A stretch of 64,000 nt of DNA from Herpetosiphon giganteus (GCF_016907925.1 NZ_JAFBCZ010000021.1:1-64000), one strand, 5' to 3'. Shown: positions 41,742 to 51,264, counted from the stretch's first letter. Notes: generated by a model not told the origin, from the sequence alone. Numbers and translations are program-made.

Positions 41742-42497
41742 TTATACCGAATGATTGGGTTTTTGGGCGAGGGTCAAAATCGATAGCCCAAATGGAAAAC
41801 GTGCGCCCGATTCGAGCCAACGCGCTTCGAAGTTCATGGCCGCACCAAATAGTTTGTTGGCCAAGCGGCTTGGCAATTGCATCGCCGAGTCGCTGGTTGG
41901 CGCACTTGGCCGCAGCCGCTCGATCAAGCGCTGCACCAAAATCAAGGGAAACAGCACACTGTTGATATACGAACTGCGTTCAATCGTAAAATCGGCGGCC
42001 CGCAATAACTGCTGAACTTCCTTGTTGGTGTAGCGGCGACGGGTATGCACCGAGCGATCGTGGGCCGAATAGAGCCAATGGTAAGCTGGCATGCGCAGCA
42101 AAACCCAACCACCAGGCTTGAGCACGCGATATATTTCTTGCAAGGCCGCCACTTCGTCGGGCACTGCGCGATGGTACAACACCTCAAACGAGGTCACCAG
42201 GTCAAAGCTTGCATCACGATAAGGCAAGGTCAGCACCGAGCCTTGGGTCAGCGGCGCGTCGGTTTTTTTGCGGCCCAATTGCACCGCAGCTTGCATCAAA
42301 TCCAAGCCATAGGCTGGGCCATAATCGCCAAGCAAATAGGCGACGTTGCCCGCCGTGCCACAACCAGCGTCAAGCGCGCGCCAAGAGCGTTGCACTGGCA
42401 GTTGATCAAGCCAAGCTTGGGCAATGTGGCGCATGCCAACATACCACCAATGTTGCTCCTCAACCGCCGCCATCACGCTATATTCAATATCTTCCAC
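41742..42497 (-). CDS. Class I SAM-dependent methyltransferase, EEHWWY type
   Basis: A 251-residue methyltransferase. It begins with VEEQHWWYVGMRHIA, a recurring opening in glycan-cluster methyltransferases, then RALDAGCGTAGNVAYL (motif I), YGLDLMQAAVQLG, LPYRDASFDLVTSFEVLYH, and YRVLKPGGWVLLRMPAY. The C-terminal part holds a lipophilic helix (VLFPLILVQRLIERL) that may touch the membrane. GTG 42497 is chosen because AAAGGC lies just upstream and it preserves the EYSVMAAVEEQHWW opening; the frame stays open to 42635. First gene of a minus-strand cluster running to 38193. Confidence 0.82.
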   Translation of the reverse strand: MEDIEYSVMAAVEEQHWWYVGMRHIAQAWLDQLPVQRSWRALDAGCGTAGNVAYLLGDYGPAYGLDLMQAAVQLGRKKTDAPLTQGSVLTLPYRDASFDLVTSFEVLYHRAVPDEVAALQEIYRVLKPGGWVLLRMPAYHWLYSAHDRSVHTRRRYTNKEVQQLLRAADFTIERSSYINSVLFPLILVQRLIERLRPSAPTSDSAMQLPSRLANKLFGAAMNFEARWLESGARFPFGLSILTLAQKPNHSV

Positions 42498-42554
42498 AAT
42501 GTTGCCTTTTAGCAAGAACTCCGCACAGACTATACCATAAAAGATCCCAATGTA

Positions 42555-42900
42555 AGGATAAAGTATGAGGGATGAAGGATGAAGGAAAGAACAGAAAACA
42601 TAGGGATGAAGGATGAAAATAAAATCAAAAGTCAAAAGTCAGAAGGCAAAAGCCTCATTGCAACAATCCGTGGCTCAAAGAATCATCCTTCGTGCTCTTC
42701 GTGGATCAATTCATTAACGCAGAGGCGCAGAGCAATGATGGCTTTTGGCTTTGGGCTATCGGAGATTGGTTTGCAATCACAATACTTATTCCAATAGCCA
42801 ATAGCCTGTAGCCAAGAGCCTTAACCCTTCGCGTTCTTCGCGGTTTCAGCTCTTCGTGCGCTTCGTGGATCAATTTCGCTCATTGGTTGTTACAATAACA
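42555..42900. repeat. Intergenic modular repeat cluster
   Basis: No gene is seen. Phrases are ATGAGGGATGAAGGATGAAGG (42564-42584), GAACAGAAAACATAGGG, AAATCAAAAGTCAAAAGTCA (42622-42641), CTTCGTGCTCTTCGTGGATC (42688-42707), TTAACGCAGAGGCGCAGAG (42714-42732), CAATAGCCAATAGCC and CTTCGCGTTCTTCGCGG (42827-42843). Confidence 0.7.
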
Positions 42901-42934
42901 GCTAGCACCAATTGCAACCAGAAAGTTTTAAGTA

Positions 42935-43744
42935 ATGTTAACTAGTAGAAACAATCCAACGATTAAACAGATTCGAGCCTTGCGCCAGCGCCGCGAGCGT
43001 GAAGCCAGCGGCCTCTTTTTTATCGAAGGCATTCGCAATGTCACCGAAGCAACCCAAGCCAACGCTGCAATCGAGCAATTAATCGTCGCGCCCGACTTAT
43101 TGCGCAGCCAGTTTGCCCAAGAATTAGTTGAGCAACAACGCCAACAAGGCACGCCGATTCTCGACGTGAGCAGCGAGGTTTTTGCTAGCCTTTCGAGCAA
43201 AGACGGCCCGCAAGGTTTGGCGGCAGTTGTTCAGCAACAATGGGCGAGTTTGGATGAAGTTCGGCCCGACCAAGGCTTATGCTGGATCGCGCTCAACGCC
43301 ATCAGCGACCCAGGCAATTTGGGCACGATTTTGCGCACTGGCGATGCGGTCGGAGCAACTGGGGTGATCTTGCTTGGCGATTGCACCGATCCCTATGATC
43401 CAGCAACTGGACGCGCCAGCATGGGAACCTTATTCAGCCAGCGCTTGGTCAAAGCATCGTGGGCGGAATTTCGCCAGTGGCTCGGCCAAAGTGGCTTTAA
43501 TCTGGTGGGGGCGGCAGATTCGGCCAGCAGCCACTATCGCAGCTATCGCTACCCACAGCCATTAATTTTGCTGATGGGCAGCGAGCGCGAAGGCTTGGAT
43601 GCCGAGCAACAAGCCCAATGCCAAGCCTTGGTCAGCCTGCCAATGCGCGGCCAAGCCGATTCGCTGAATTTGGCGGTGGCCACGGGCGTGCTGTTGTATG
43701 AAATTTTGGCCCAAGCCGATCAAGCAGCTGCTAATAATGCCTGA
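42935..43744 (+). CDS. TrmH/SpoU family RNA 2'-O-methyltransferase
   Basis: A 269-residue SPOUT methyltransferase acting on rRNA or tRNA ribose. The N-terminal substrate-binding domain (NNPTIKQIRALRQRREREAS, LFFIEGIRNVTEA) is followed by the knotted catalytic domain: ALNAISDPGNLGTILRTGDA (motif 1 with catalytic Asn/Arg), LLMGSEREGLD (motif 2) and LPMRGQADSLNLAVATGVLL (motif 3). The specific site cannot be told from sequence; RlmB-like 23S rRNA is typical. Its last 25 bases overlap the end of the convergent HAD gene. Confidence 0.9.
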   Translation: MLTSRNNPTIKQIRALRQRREREASGLFFIEGIRNVTEATQANAAIEQLIVAPDLLRSQFAQELVEQQRQQGTPILDVSSEVFASLSSKDGPQGLAAVVQQQWASLDEVRPDQGLCWIALNAISDPGNLGTILRTGDAVGATGVILLGDCTDPYDPATGRASMGTLFSQRLVKASWAEFRQWLGQSGFNLVGAADSASSHYRSYRYPQPLILLMGSEREGLDAEQQAQCQALVSLPMRGQADSLNLAVATGVLLYEILAQADQAAANNA

Positions 43745-44325
43745 ATCTCAGCAATCGCCTGTTGATTTGAGCGATACAGAATCGCGTTAATGCCAACAGC
43801 GCGGGCGGCTTCGACCACCACCGCAATATCATCGAGAAAAATCATCTCGTGAGGCTGGAGGTTAAGCCGCTCGCAGGCCAAACGATAAAAGGCTGGGTCG
43901 GGCTTTTTCAGGCCTTCTTCGTGCGAATAGATGATCAAATCGCAGCAATCTTCAAAGCCGTAGGCGGCCTGTTCGCGCTGGCGTGCGCCCACAAAACTAT
44001 TGCTCAAAATCGCAGTCGTATAGCGTGGGCGTAGGCTGGCAAAAAATGCAAGCAATTCGTGATTAAGCGTGCCCAAATATTCAGCCCACAAATCGGCCAA
44101 AAAGGCAGCTAATTGATGTTCGTCCAAGCCTAAGCGTTCAGCGATGCCCGCTTCGACCGCTTGCTCGCTGACCGTGCCGATGCTACCGCCGAGCCAAAGA
44201 TCGTGCAGTTGCTGGTTGATGCTGCCAGCAGCCAAGCCCAACTGTTGCTCCCAACGCTCAACCCAGCCAGTTGGGGGCGTAATTTCCAACACGCCGCCAA
44301 TATCAAAAACAATTGCTTTGATCAT
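43720..44325 (-). CDS. HAD superfamily hydrolase, IA type
   Basis: A 201-residue haloacid-dehalogenase-fold phosphatase. Motif I is IVFDIGGVLE (nucleophile Asp8, with Gly where many phosphatases have the second Asp, as in YihX-type proteins), motif II is AILSNSF, motif III GLKKPDPAFYRLA and motif IV EMIFLDDIAVVVEAA. The cap is the four-helix alpha type. ATG 44325 has GGAGG as ribosome site; the frame is open to 44490. Convergent with the trmH gene, sharing 25 bp. Confidence 0.88.
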   Translation of the reverse strand: MIKAIVFDIGGVLEITPPTGWVERWEQQLGLAAGSINQQLHDLWLGGSIGTVSEQAVEAGIAERLGLDEHQLAAFLADLWAEYLGTLNHELLAFFASLRPRYTTAILSNSFVGARQREQAAYGFEDCCDLIIYSHEEGLKKPDPAFYRLACERLNLQPHEMIFLDDIAVVVEAARAVGINAILYRSNQQAIAEIQALLAAA

Positions 44326-44413
44326 TATCGCCTCCAAATACGCGCCATCATGGCATAAAACTACGGCCAAATACAATGAAAAATGGCTGAAAAGCAGCGT
44401 CGCAATGCTCTGG

Positions 44414-44419
44414 TATAAT
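44414..44419 (+). promoter_or_regulatory. Putative -10 box of the GT39 gene
   Basis: A consensus TATAAT lies 37 bp upstream of TTG 44457, in the gap to the divergent HAD gene. No convincing -35 is seen at the usual spacing. Confidence 0.45.
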
Positions 44420-44456
44420 GCCACGTTGTGATCGATGAAACGATATTGAGGCTGGC

Positions 44457-47279
44457 TTGATACAACACTGGTGGCAACGCCGCACTGCATGGTCGCTGCG
44501 TCAATGGATCATTACAATCGCAAGTGTGTTGCTGATAGCACTCGGGCTTTTAACGGCACTCTATCAATTGCCAACCCATGTGCGGATTGCCAGCGATGGC
44601 TTGGGCGATCAGCCTTTTTTGGTTTCGAGCGAGGCGCTTGGCCAAGCAGCAACCGATCTTGGTACCGTTTTCCCCGATGAACTCGATGCCAGCGGCAATC
44701 GTTTTCGCTGGACACGCGGCAGCACGCAAATTCAAATTCCAGCGCTTGGCGCAAACAGCAGCTATAGCTTGGCGCTTGATCTGGTTGGCTGGCCCGATGA
44801 TGTGTTGCGCAGCGACCTGCGCCAACCCTTCGTGCATGTGCTGGTCAATCAACAAGTTATCGGCGTGTTTGAGGCCCAAAGCCAACGTACAATTTATCAA
44901 TTAAGCACTCCAGCGCTCAGCCAAAGCAACTTAGAGCTTGAATTGCGGCTCAGCGATAGCCTGCAACAACTCCCAGCCTTGGATAATACCGCCACCTTTA
45001 CGGGCACAACCCTCTACCCCAGCGACCGCCGCCCGCATGGCTTGCGCTTGTATGGCGTAAGTGCCACCACCAACGCCGTTGGCCTGAATTTGCCTGCTTG
45101 GAGCCTGATTTGGCGCATGGCTGTGGCCTTAGGTTTAGTGGTTTTGGCTGGCTGGCAGAGCGTTCGGGCGCGCTGGCCACTATTTTTGCTCAGCTTGGTT
45201 TTGGTGGCTTTTTGGCTCAATCTCGCCTATTTTGCCCGCCACTGGCTGCAACCATCGTTTGAACTTGTGTTGCTCAGCGTGGGCTTGCAAGCGCTCTGGA
45301 ATGCCCGCCAACTGCTGATTGATGGCTGGTTGCATTTCCGCGAGCGGCTAAGCCAACATTTCGATTATGGGCTGGGCTTCGCGGCGATTATTGGCTTGCT
45401 GGCGCTCAGTTGGCCGCCACTGAAACAGGCAGCAAATACCTGGCTGCCCAAAGCTCGCATGTACGATCCTGGCGCGATTATCGTGGTGTCGTTGGCGGTG
45501 GCAAGTCTGTTTATCGCCGCTTTCTACTGGGGCGATTTCAATCGCATGCTCGATCGGGCTAATCGACGCTTGCGCACCCGCCAAGGCTTGGGCTGGGCGG
45601 TGCTTGGCGTGCTGGTTGGGGTTTGGCTGCTCTATAGTTGGAGCGTAATTCGCCAAATCAATTACCTTGGCAACGCCGATTACTCGGATAATGGCGTAGT
45701 TGCCCGCAATTTGGTGGCTGGCCGTGGCTGGGTTGTTGATTATGTCACCCAGTTTTTCAAACTCTATCCCAATGGCAGCGTGACGCGGGTGCAAGAAACG
45801 TGGCCAATGTTGCAGCCAGTCTGGATTGCGCCGTTTTTTGCTTTGTTTGGGCCAGAACCATGGGCCGCCAAAATCCCCAATCTGATCTTTTTTAGTTTGC
45901 TTTCGATGTTGGTTTATCGCATTGCCCGCCAATTATGGGATACACGAGTTGGCTTGATCGCAGTGCTACTAGTGTTGATCAATCGGCATATGTTTCGCTT
46001 GATGATTTATAGCACTTCGGATTTGGCATTTGTGCTGTTTTACGCGGCGGCAATTTGGTTGCTCTGGCGCAGCCTTGTGACCCACAGCAAAGAGCGCTTG
46101 CTTGGCTCGGGCTTAATCATTGGGCTGATGTGTTGGCAAAAAACCAGCGCAGTGATTGTGGCAATCGGCATGGGCTTGTGGCTGATTTGGCGTTTGTGGC
46201 AGGTCGACGATCGCTGGAAGGCCTATCGCACAGCAGCATTGTGGTGGGTTTTGCCAGCGGTTTTGGTCTTTGCGCCCTACATCGTGCGCAACCTGCACGA
46301 GTTTGGCAAGCCCGCTTTTTCGACCGAAAGCTACGATGCGTGGATTATCGGCTACACAAATTTCGATTCGATCTACAATATCTACACCAACGAGCAAGGC
46401 TTGCCGGGTAGCAATGGCCTGCCTGAACCAAGCTGGATTTTGCGTTGGGGCTATCAAAAAACCTTTGATAAAATTGGCAATCAATTTGAGGCCACCCGCA
46501 ACTACCTATTGCCAGCCAGTCCGGCCTTGGGCATGTTGAGCGGGCGCGGCAATTTGATGGGCAACAACGATCAGGGTGTGAATGGCAAGCCCTATGTTTG
46601 GTTGATGCTGGGCGCATGGCTGAGCTTAATTGGCTTGCTGGCAGCCCGTCGCCAACAAGCGAGCCTGATGGCCTTGGTTGCGGTCAGTTTCTCGCCCTAT
46701 ATCGTGTTTTTGGCATTCTATTGGCACGCCGACGAAGAACGCTATTTTGTGCCGTTAGTGCCGTTTTTGGCCTTGTTGGCAGCAGGCGCATTGGTGGCGA
46801 TTCACGATGCCATCGCTCGTTGCTGGAATCAGCGCGGGCGGCCTTTGGCCTTGGTGGTTGCTGGCTATTTGTTGGTGTTGGCGCTTACGCCGGGCTGGGT
46901 CGAGGCCGCCAATAAAAGCGCGACCGTGGTTGGCAGCGAATATGCCGAGTGGCAGCCCGATTTGCAGGCCTTTGAATGGTTGCGCCAAAACACGCCAGCC
47001 GAGGCAGTGGTGATGACCCGCGTGCCGTGGCAGCTCAATTTCCATGCTGAACGGGCGGCGGTGATGAACCCAAATGTGGCCGATTTGAACGTAATCAAAC
47101 AGGTTGCAACGTATTACAAAGCCTCGTTTATCGTGGTTAATGCTGTGCAAAACAACAAAGATCAAGCCCAAATTGGCTTAGGTCGCTTGCTGCGAGGCGA
47201 GGAACTAGCAGGCTTTAAATTACGGGCCAGTTTCGCGGGGCCAAAAAATCGCACCGTCTACATCTACGAAATTCAATAA
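44457..47279 (+). CDS. Large GT39-family membrane glycosyltransferase
   Basis: A 940-residue protein. A first helix (14-37) precedes an extracytoplasmic beta-rich domain (about 40-205), then several helices (about 215-390) and a GT39/PMT-like core from about 395. The first-loop motif reads YLGNADYSDNGVVARNLVAG with the acidic pair, followed by EPWAAKIPNLIFFSLLSMLV, WLLWRSLVTHSKERLLGSGL and HADEERYFVPLVPFLALLA. The last 120 residues are soluble. The TTG start has GAGG upstream and is the best available. It is followed by a GT4 gene and a nucleotide-sugar dehydrogenase gene, consistent with surface glycan assembly. Confidence 0.8.
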   Translation: MIQHWWQRRTAWSLRQWIITIASVLLIALGLLTALYQLPTHVRIASDGLGDQPFLVSSEALGQAATDLGTVFPDELDASGNRFRWTRGSTQIQIPALGANSSYSLALDLVGWPDDVLRSDLRQPFVHVLVNQQVIGVFEAQSQRTIYQLSTPALSQSNLELELRLSDSLQQLPALDNTATFTGTTLYPSDRRPHGLRLYGVSATTNAVGLNLPAWSLIWRMAVALGLVVLAGWQSVRARWPLFLLSLVLVAFWLNLAYFARHWLQPSFELVLLSVGLQALWNARQLLIDGWLHFRERLSQHFDYGLGFAAIIGLLALSWPPLKQAANTWLPKARMYDPGAIIVVSLAVASLFIAAFYWGDFNRMLDRANRRLRTRQGLGWAVLGVLVGVWLLYSWSVIRQINYLGNADYSDNGVVARNLVAGRGWVVDYVTQFFKLYPNGSVTRVQETWPMLQPVWIAPFFALFGPEPWAAKIPNLIFFSLLSMLVYRIARQLWDTRVGLIAVLLVLINRHMFRLMIYSTSDLAFVLFYAAAIWLLWRSLVTHSKERLLGSGLIIGLMCWQKTSAVIVAIGMGLWLIWRLWQVDDRWKAYRTAALWWVLPAVLVFAPYIVRNLHEFGKPAFSTESYDAWIIGYTNFDSIYNIYTNEQGLPGSNGLPEPSWILRWGYQKTFDKIGNQFEATRNYLLPASPALGMLSGRGNLMGNNDQGVNGKPYVWLMLGAWLSLIGLLAARRQQASLMALVAVSFSPYIVFLAFYWHADEERYFVPLVPFLALLAAGALVAIHDAIARCWNQRGRPLALVVAGYLLVLALTPGWVEAANKSATVVGSEYAEWQPDLQAFEWLRQNTPAEAVVMTRVPWQLNFHAERAAVMNPNVADLNVIKQVATYYKASFIVVNAVQNNKDQAQIGLGRLLRGEELAGFKLRASFAGPKNRTVYIYEIQ

Positions 47280-47307
47280 CGCCAGTTTGCTGGAGCCAAA
47301 ACTGGCG
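47280..47307. other. 9-bp perfect hairpin after the GT39 gene
   Basis: CGCCAGTTT (47280-47288) pairs with AAACTGGCG (47299-47307) directly after the stop codon. No T-tract follows on either strand, so it is more likely an RNA-stabilising or Rho-assisted end than an intrinsic terminator. Confidence 0.5.
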
Positions 47308-47391
47308 CGCCAAGGTTCGACTCCAAGCTTGAATTCATCATCATACGAGGCTATAGCGTTGGCTACTAGCTTATGAGCGAATAGTGATTGT

Positions 47392-48624
47392 ATGCGCATA
47401 CTCATGATTGCGTCGTCGTTTCCTAAATATCCCGGTGAGATGACTGCGCCCTTTATCGAAGAAATTGCTGCCGCCGTGGTCGAACGTGGCCACGAGGTGC
47501 ACATGCTCTTGCCTGAACATCCCGAATTAAAACGCGGCGCTGTAGTTCGGGGCATCAAGCTGCATCGCTATCGTTATGCGCCGCATCCGAGCTTGAGTGT
47601 TTGGGGCTATGCAGGGGCCTTGCATAATGATGTGCAGATGCGCAATGCTGCGTTTTTGGTCGCTCCCTTGGCGGTTGCTTCAGCGTGGCGCAGCATGGCG
47701 CAACTCACCAAACACCAACCTTTTGATCTAATTCATGGCCACTGGGCGATTCCAAATGGTTTTCCTGCGTGGCTCTTGGCTCGTCAGCGCAAATTGCCAC
47801 TGATTATCAGCACCCATGGCTCCGATGTTTCGGTGGCTGAACGCAGCGCGCCAACGGGCTGGATCAACACAGCGATTATGCGCTATGCCTCGGCAGTCAC
47901 TGCGCCATCGAGCGATTTGACCACTCGCGCGGCGGCGTTGGGTGCTGAACCCAGTAAATTGCATGTGCTGCCGTATTGTGTCGATGCCCACGATTTTCAG
48001 CCAGATACAGCGGCGGGCGCGGCGTTTCGCCACCAGCATGGGCTGGATGCCAGCACGCCATTATTATTTACGGTCGGGCGCATGGTCGAGAAAAAAGGCT
48101 TTAATTATTTGGTGCAAGCCTTTGCCAACGTGTTGGCCCAACACCCAACTGCTAAATTGATGATCGGTGGCTATGGCCCAGGTTTGGAGCAATTGCAGGC
48201 CCAAGTTGCTGAATTAGGGCTAGGCGCGAGTGTGCTGTTTCCCGGGGCAATTGGCCACGATGCAATCAACAGCGCCTTGAACGCAGCAACCATCTTCGTG
48301 CTGCCGTCGGTACGCGATCGTAGCGGCAACGTCGATGGCTTGCCCAACACGTTGCTCGAAGCTATGGGCGCTGGGCGGCCAATTGTTGCCAGCAAGATTG
48401 CTGGTGTACCAGCGGTCATCACAGCGGGCGAACATGGTGTGCTCGTGCCACCAGCCCAGCCCCAAGTACTCAGCACGGCAATCATCGATTTACTCAATCA
48501 ACCACAACGGGCGGCGATGCTCGGCGCAGCGGCGCGCTTGCGAGTTGAACACGAACTAACTTGGAATCGCTATGCAGAGCGACTTGAGCGGTTGTATACA
48601 GCGGCGCTCAAAGCAACTGCTTAA
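47392..48624 (+). CDS. Glycosyltransferase family 4
   Basis: A 410-residue cytoplasmic GT-B retaining glycosyltransferase that uses a nucleotide-sugar donor. The N-terminal acceptor domain starts MRILMIASSFPKYPGEMTAP and has LIHGHWAIPNG and IISTHGSDV. The C-terminal donor domain has LLFTVGRMVEKKGFNYLVQA, GGYGPGLEQL, FVLPSVRD and the EX7E-containing NTLLEAMGAGRPIVASK. There is no good ribosome site before ATG 47392. It precedes the UDP-sugar dehydrogenase gene by 83 bp. Confidence 0.9.
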   Translation: MRILMIASSFPKYPGEMTAPFIEEIAAAVVERGHEVHMLLPEHPELKRGAVVRGIKLHRYRYAPHPSLSVWGYAGALHNDVQMRNAAFLVAPLAVASAWRSMAQLTKHQPFDLIHGHWAIPNGFPAWLLARQRKLPLIISTHGSDVSVAERSAPTGWINTAIMRYASAVTAPSSDLTTRAAALGAEPSKLHVLPYCVDAHDFQPDTAAGAAFRHQHGLDASTPLLFTVGRMVEKKGFNYLVQAFANVLAQHPTAKLMIGGYGPGLEQLQAQVAELGLGASVLFPGAIGHDAINSALNAATIFVLPSVRDRSGNVDGLPNTLLEAMGAGRPIVASKIAGVPAVITAGEHGVLVPPAQPQVLSTAIIDLLNQPQRAAMLGAAARLRVEHELTWNRYAERLERLYTAALKATA

Positions 48625-48707
48625 GATCATTGTAGCGCTGAGCCTGCTTGGCGCATGGTTTTCAGTTTCGCATAGATGCAAATCTATGAAACAATAAAGG
48701 ATTTAGC

Positions 48708-50024
48708 GTGAGTACCTTTGCAGATTTACGCAGCGCGATCGAAACACGGCGTGCTCAAGTTGGGGTTATCGGCATGGGCTATGTTGGCTTGCCAATGTTG
48801 GCCCGCGCTGGCAATGTTGGGTTTAATGTGCTTGGCTTCGATATTAGCGTCGAACGCATCGCCAGTATCAACAATGGCGTGAGCTACATCGGCGATGTGC
48901 CAAGCAGCGATTTGGCCGCGCTGCGCAATAATAATTTGATCGAGGCAACCGCCCAGTTTGAGCGCTTGCGCGATTGCGACATTATTATTATTTGTATGCC
49001 CACCCCGCTCAACGAGGCCCGCGACCCTGATATGAGCTACATCGAGGCGGCAACCAACGAGATTGCCGAGCGCCTGCGCCCTGGCCAATTAATTATTCTC
49101 GAAAGCACAACCTACCCGGGCACAACCGTTGAAGTTTTGAAGCCAGCCTTCGATGCTTGCAATTTAACGGTTGGCGAAGATTACTTCTTGGCCTTCTCGC
49201 CAGAACGAATCGATCCCGGCTCAGTCAATTTCAAGGTGCATAACATTCCCAAGGTTGTTGGTGGGGTTACGCCGCAGTGCAACGAACTGACCTCGTTGTT
49301 CTATGGACATATCGTTTCGGCGGTAACCGAAGTTTCATCGCCAGCAGCCGCCGAAATGACCAAGCTATTTGAGAATATTTTCCGCAATGTCAACATTGCT
49401 TTGGTTAACGAATTGACCTTGATTTGTGACCGCATGGGCTTGAATGTTTGGGAAATTATCGATGCAGCGGCGACCAAGCCCTTTGGGTTTATGCGCTTTA
49501 CGCCTGGCCCGGGCTTGGGCGGCCATTGTATTCCGCTTGATCCCTTCTACTTGGCGTGGAAGGCACGCCACTACGATATTTCGGCGCGCTTTATTGAGCT
49601 AGCAGGCGAAATCAACCTGACCATGCCGCGCTTTGTGCGCGATCGCATTAGCCATGCCTTAAACGACCAAGAGCGCAGCATCAAAGGCTCGACGATTGTG
49701 CTGCTGGGCGTGGCCTACAAAAAAGACATCGACGACTACCGCGAATCGCCAATTTTCAAAGTGATGGATTTGCTGGCAGCTGATGGCGCAAATGTCTATT
49801 GTTGCGATCCGCATGTAACCGTCTTTTATGATCACCATAATCATGAGTACCAAACCGTGCCTTTAACCGATGAACTGCTGCAACAAGCCCATTGCAGCGT
49901 GATTATCACCGACCACAGTGCTTTTGATTATGACAACATCGTTGAGCAAAGCAAAGTTGTAGTTGATACCCGCAATGCAACCCGCGAAGTCAAAACCCAC
50001 CGCGAAAAAATTCGCCTGTTGTAA
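48708..50024 (+). CDS. Nucleotide-sugar dehydrogenase (UDP-GlcNAc/UDP-sugar 6-dehydrogenase)
   Basis: A 438-residue NAD-dependent enzyme oxidising the C6 hydroxyl of a UDP-sugar to the uronic acid. The NAD fold begins GVIGMGYVGLPMLARAG. Catalytic and substrate elements are ICMPTPLNE, ESTTYPGTT, FSPERIDPGS, AEMTKLFENIFRNVNIALVN (catalytic Lys/Asn region) and GPGLGGHCIPLDPFYL with the nucleophilic Cys. PERIDPG and GGHCIPLDP favour the UDP-N-acetylglucosamine 6-dehydrogenase (WbpA) branch over UDP-glucose dehydrogenase. The GTG start at 48708 follows AAAGGA. It supplies activated uronic acid for the neighbouring glycosyltransferases. Confidence 0.9.
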   Translation: MSTFADLRSAIETRRAQVGVIGMGYVGLPMLARAGNVGFNVLGFDISVERIASINNGVSYIGDVPSSDLAALRNNNLIEATAQFERLRDCDIIIICMPTPLNEARDPDMSYIEAATNEIAERLRPGQLIILESTTYPGTTVEVLKPAFDACNLTVGEDYFLAFSPERIDPGSVNFKVHNIPKVVGGVTPQCNELTSLFYGHIVSAVTEVSSPAAAEMTKLFENIFRNVNIALVNELTLICDRMGLNVWEIIDAAATKPFGFMRFTPGPGLGGHCIPLDPFYLAWKARHYDISARFIELAGEINLTMPRFVRDRISHALNDQERSIKGSTIVLLGVAYKKDIDDYRESPIFKVMDLLAADGANVYCCDPHVTVFYDHHNHEYQTVPLTDELLQQAHCSVIITDHSAFDYDNIVEQSKVVVDTRNATREVKTHREKIRLL

Positions 50025-50029
50025 TAACG

Positions 50030-50275
50030 GGCAATGAGAGTTTTTTTAACCACGAAGAGCACGAAGGACACGAAGTAAGGCTTTTGGCTAGCGGAATAAT
50101 TATTGGATTTCAAACCAATCTCCGCTAGTCAAAAGGCCATAATCCAAACTTGCATCCCACTTTTGCCTTTTGATTTGGCATTTCATCCCTCATCCTTCAT
50201 ACTTCTGATTTTATGTTCTCTGTTCTCGCTTCATCCCTCATCCTTCATAATTCATCCTTTTGCCTTTTGCTTCTA
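50030..50275. repeat. Intergenic modular repeat cluster
   Basis: No gene is seen. It contains AACCACGAAGAGCACGAAGG (50049-50068), ACACGAAGTAAGGC, GCTAGTCAAAAGGCCATAA, CTTTTGCCTTTTGATTTGG (50160-50178), CATCCCTCATCCTTCAT twice (50183-50200 and 50231-50248) and TTATGTTCTCTGTTCTCGC. The rpsB promoter begins at its right edge. Confidence 0.7.
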
Positions 50276-50434
50276 GTCGTGCTATACTAATCGACGGTGT
50301 GCCAGCCTTGGGCTGGTCGCTAGTGACGCACGTCGTCTGCATGGCACCGCTCCTGCCGATCCTATGGGTGATTGGTTCAGTGCTGGAATAACTGCGACGG
50401 CGGAGGAAAACATTATTTTGTAAGGAGTCATCCC
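50260..50434 (+). promoter_or_regulatory. rpsB promoter and structured 5' leader
   Basis: TTGCCT (50260-50265) and TATACT (50283-50288) are spaced by 17 bp. The roughly 140-base leader that follows contains a strong CCAGCC-TTG-GGCTGG hairpin (50302-50316) and further pairings. Long rpsB leaders bind S2 and repress translation in several bacteria; that role here is inferred from position only. Confidence 0.6.
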
Positions 50435-51202
50435 TTGACCGACACAACTACCAACCGTGTAGTGTCGCTGAAGGCCCTGCTTGAAGCAGGTGTTCACTTC
50501 GGCCACCAAACCAAGCGCTGGAACCCCAAAATGCGTCCGTTTATTTTCACGGATCGCAATGGGATTCACATTATTGATTTGCAACAAACTGTAACCACGT
50601 TGCAAAGCGCCTATCGCTTTGTAGCCGATGCAGTTGCTGGCGGCGGCAAGGTGCTTTTCGTAGGCACCAAGAAGCAAGCTCAAGAAGCTGTGCGCGACGA
50701 AGCCACCCGCTCAAACCAATTGTATGTAACCCAACGCTGGATGGGTGGTTTGTTGACCAACTTCTCAACGATCAAAAGCCGCTTGAAATTCTTGCACGAC
50801 TTGGAAGCGCGCCGCGACCGTGGTGAATTCAACTTGGTTACCAAGGCTGAAGCACTGAAGTTGGAAGACGAAATCGTGAAATTGAACCGCGTATTCGGCG
50901 GGATCAAAACGATGGAACGCTTGCCAGCAGCTATGTTCGTGATCGACCCCCACAAAGAAACCTTGGCGATTAGCGAAGCTAAGAAGCTGGGGATTCCGGT
51001 GGTGGCAATGGTTGATACCAACTGCGATCCCGATCCAATCGATTACCCAATCCCATCAAACGACGATGCGATTCGCGCTATCCGCCTGATGGCTGGCAAA
51101 ATTGCCGACGCAGCGTTGGAAGGCCAAAACCGCCGTCAATCACAACATGTCGAAGAACGTGCTTTGGCCGAACAAACCAAGTACGAAGAAGACGCATTCT
51201 AG
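50435..51202 (+). CDS. rpsB: 30S ribosomal protein S2
   Basis: Small-subunit protein S2, 255 residues, binding 16S rRNA and S1. The opening [61 protein letters not shown] and [13 protein letters not shown] are standard. TTG 50435 is chosen as start because AAGGAG (50422-50427) precedes it and the upstream codons are not S2-like. Followed by an intrinsic terminator and then tsf, the common bacterial order. Confidence 0.96.
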   Translation: MTDTTTNRVVSLKALLEAGVHFGHQTKRWNPKMRPFIFTDRNGIHIIDLQQTVTTLQSAYRFVADAVAGGGKVLFVGTKKQAQEAVRDEATRSNQLYVTQRWMGGLLTNFSTIKSRLKFLHDLEARRDRGEFNLVTKAEALKLEDEIVKLNRVFGGIKTMERLPAAMFVIDPHKETLAISEAKKLGIPVVAMVDTNCDPDPIDYPIPSNDDAIRAIRLMAGKIADAALEGQNRRQSQHVEERALAEQTKYEEDAF

Positions 51203-51264
51203 GCCGAGGTCATTCCGGCCTGCGCTCGCGAATGCCGTCCTAGTATCGATAGACACCCAAACCC

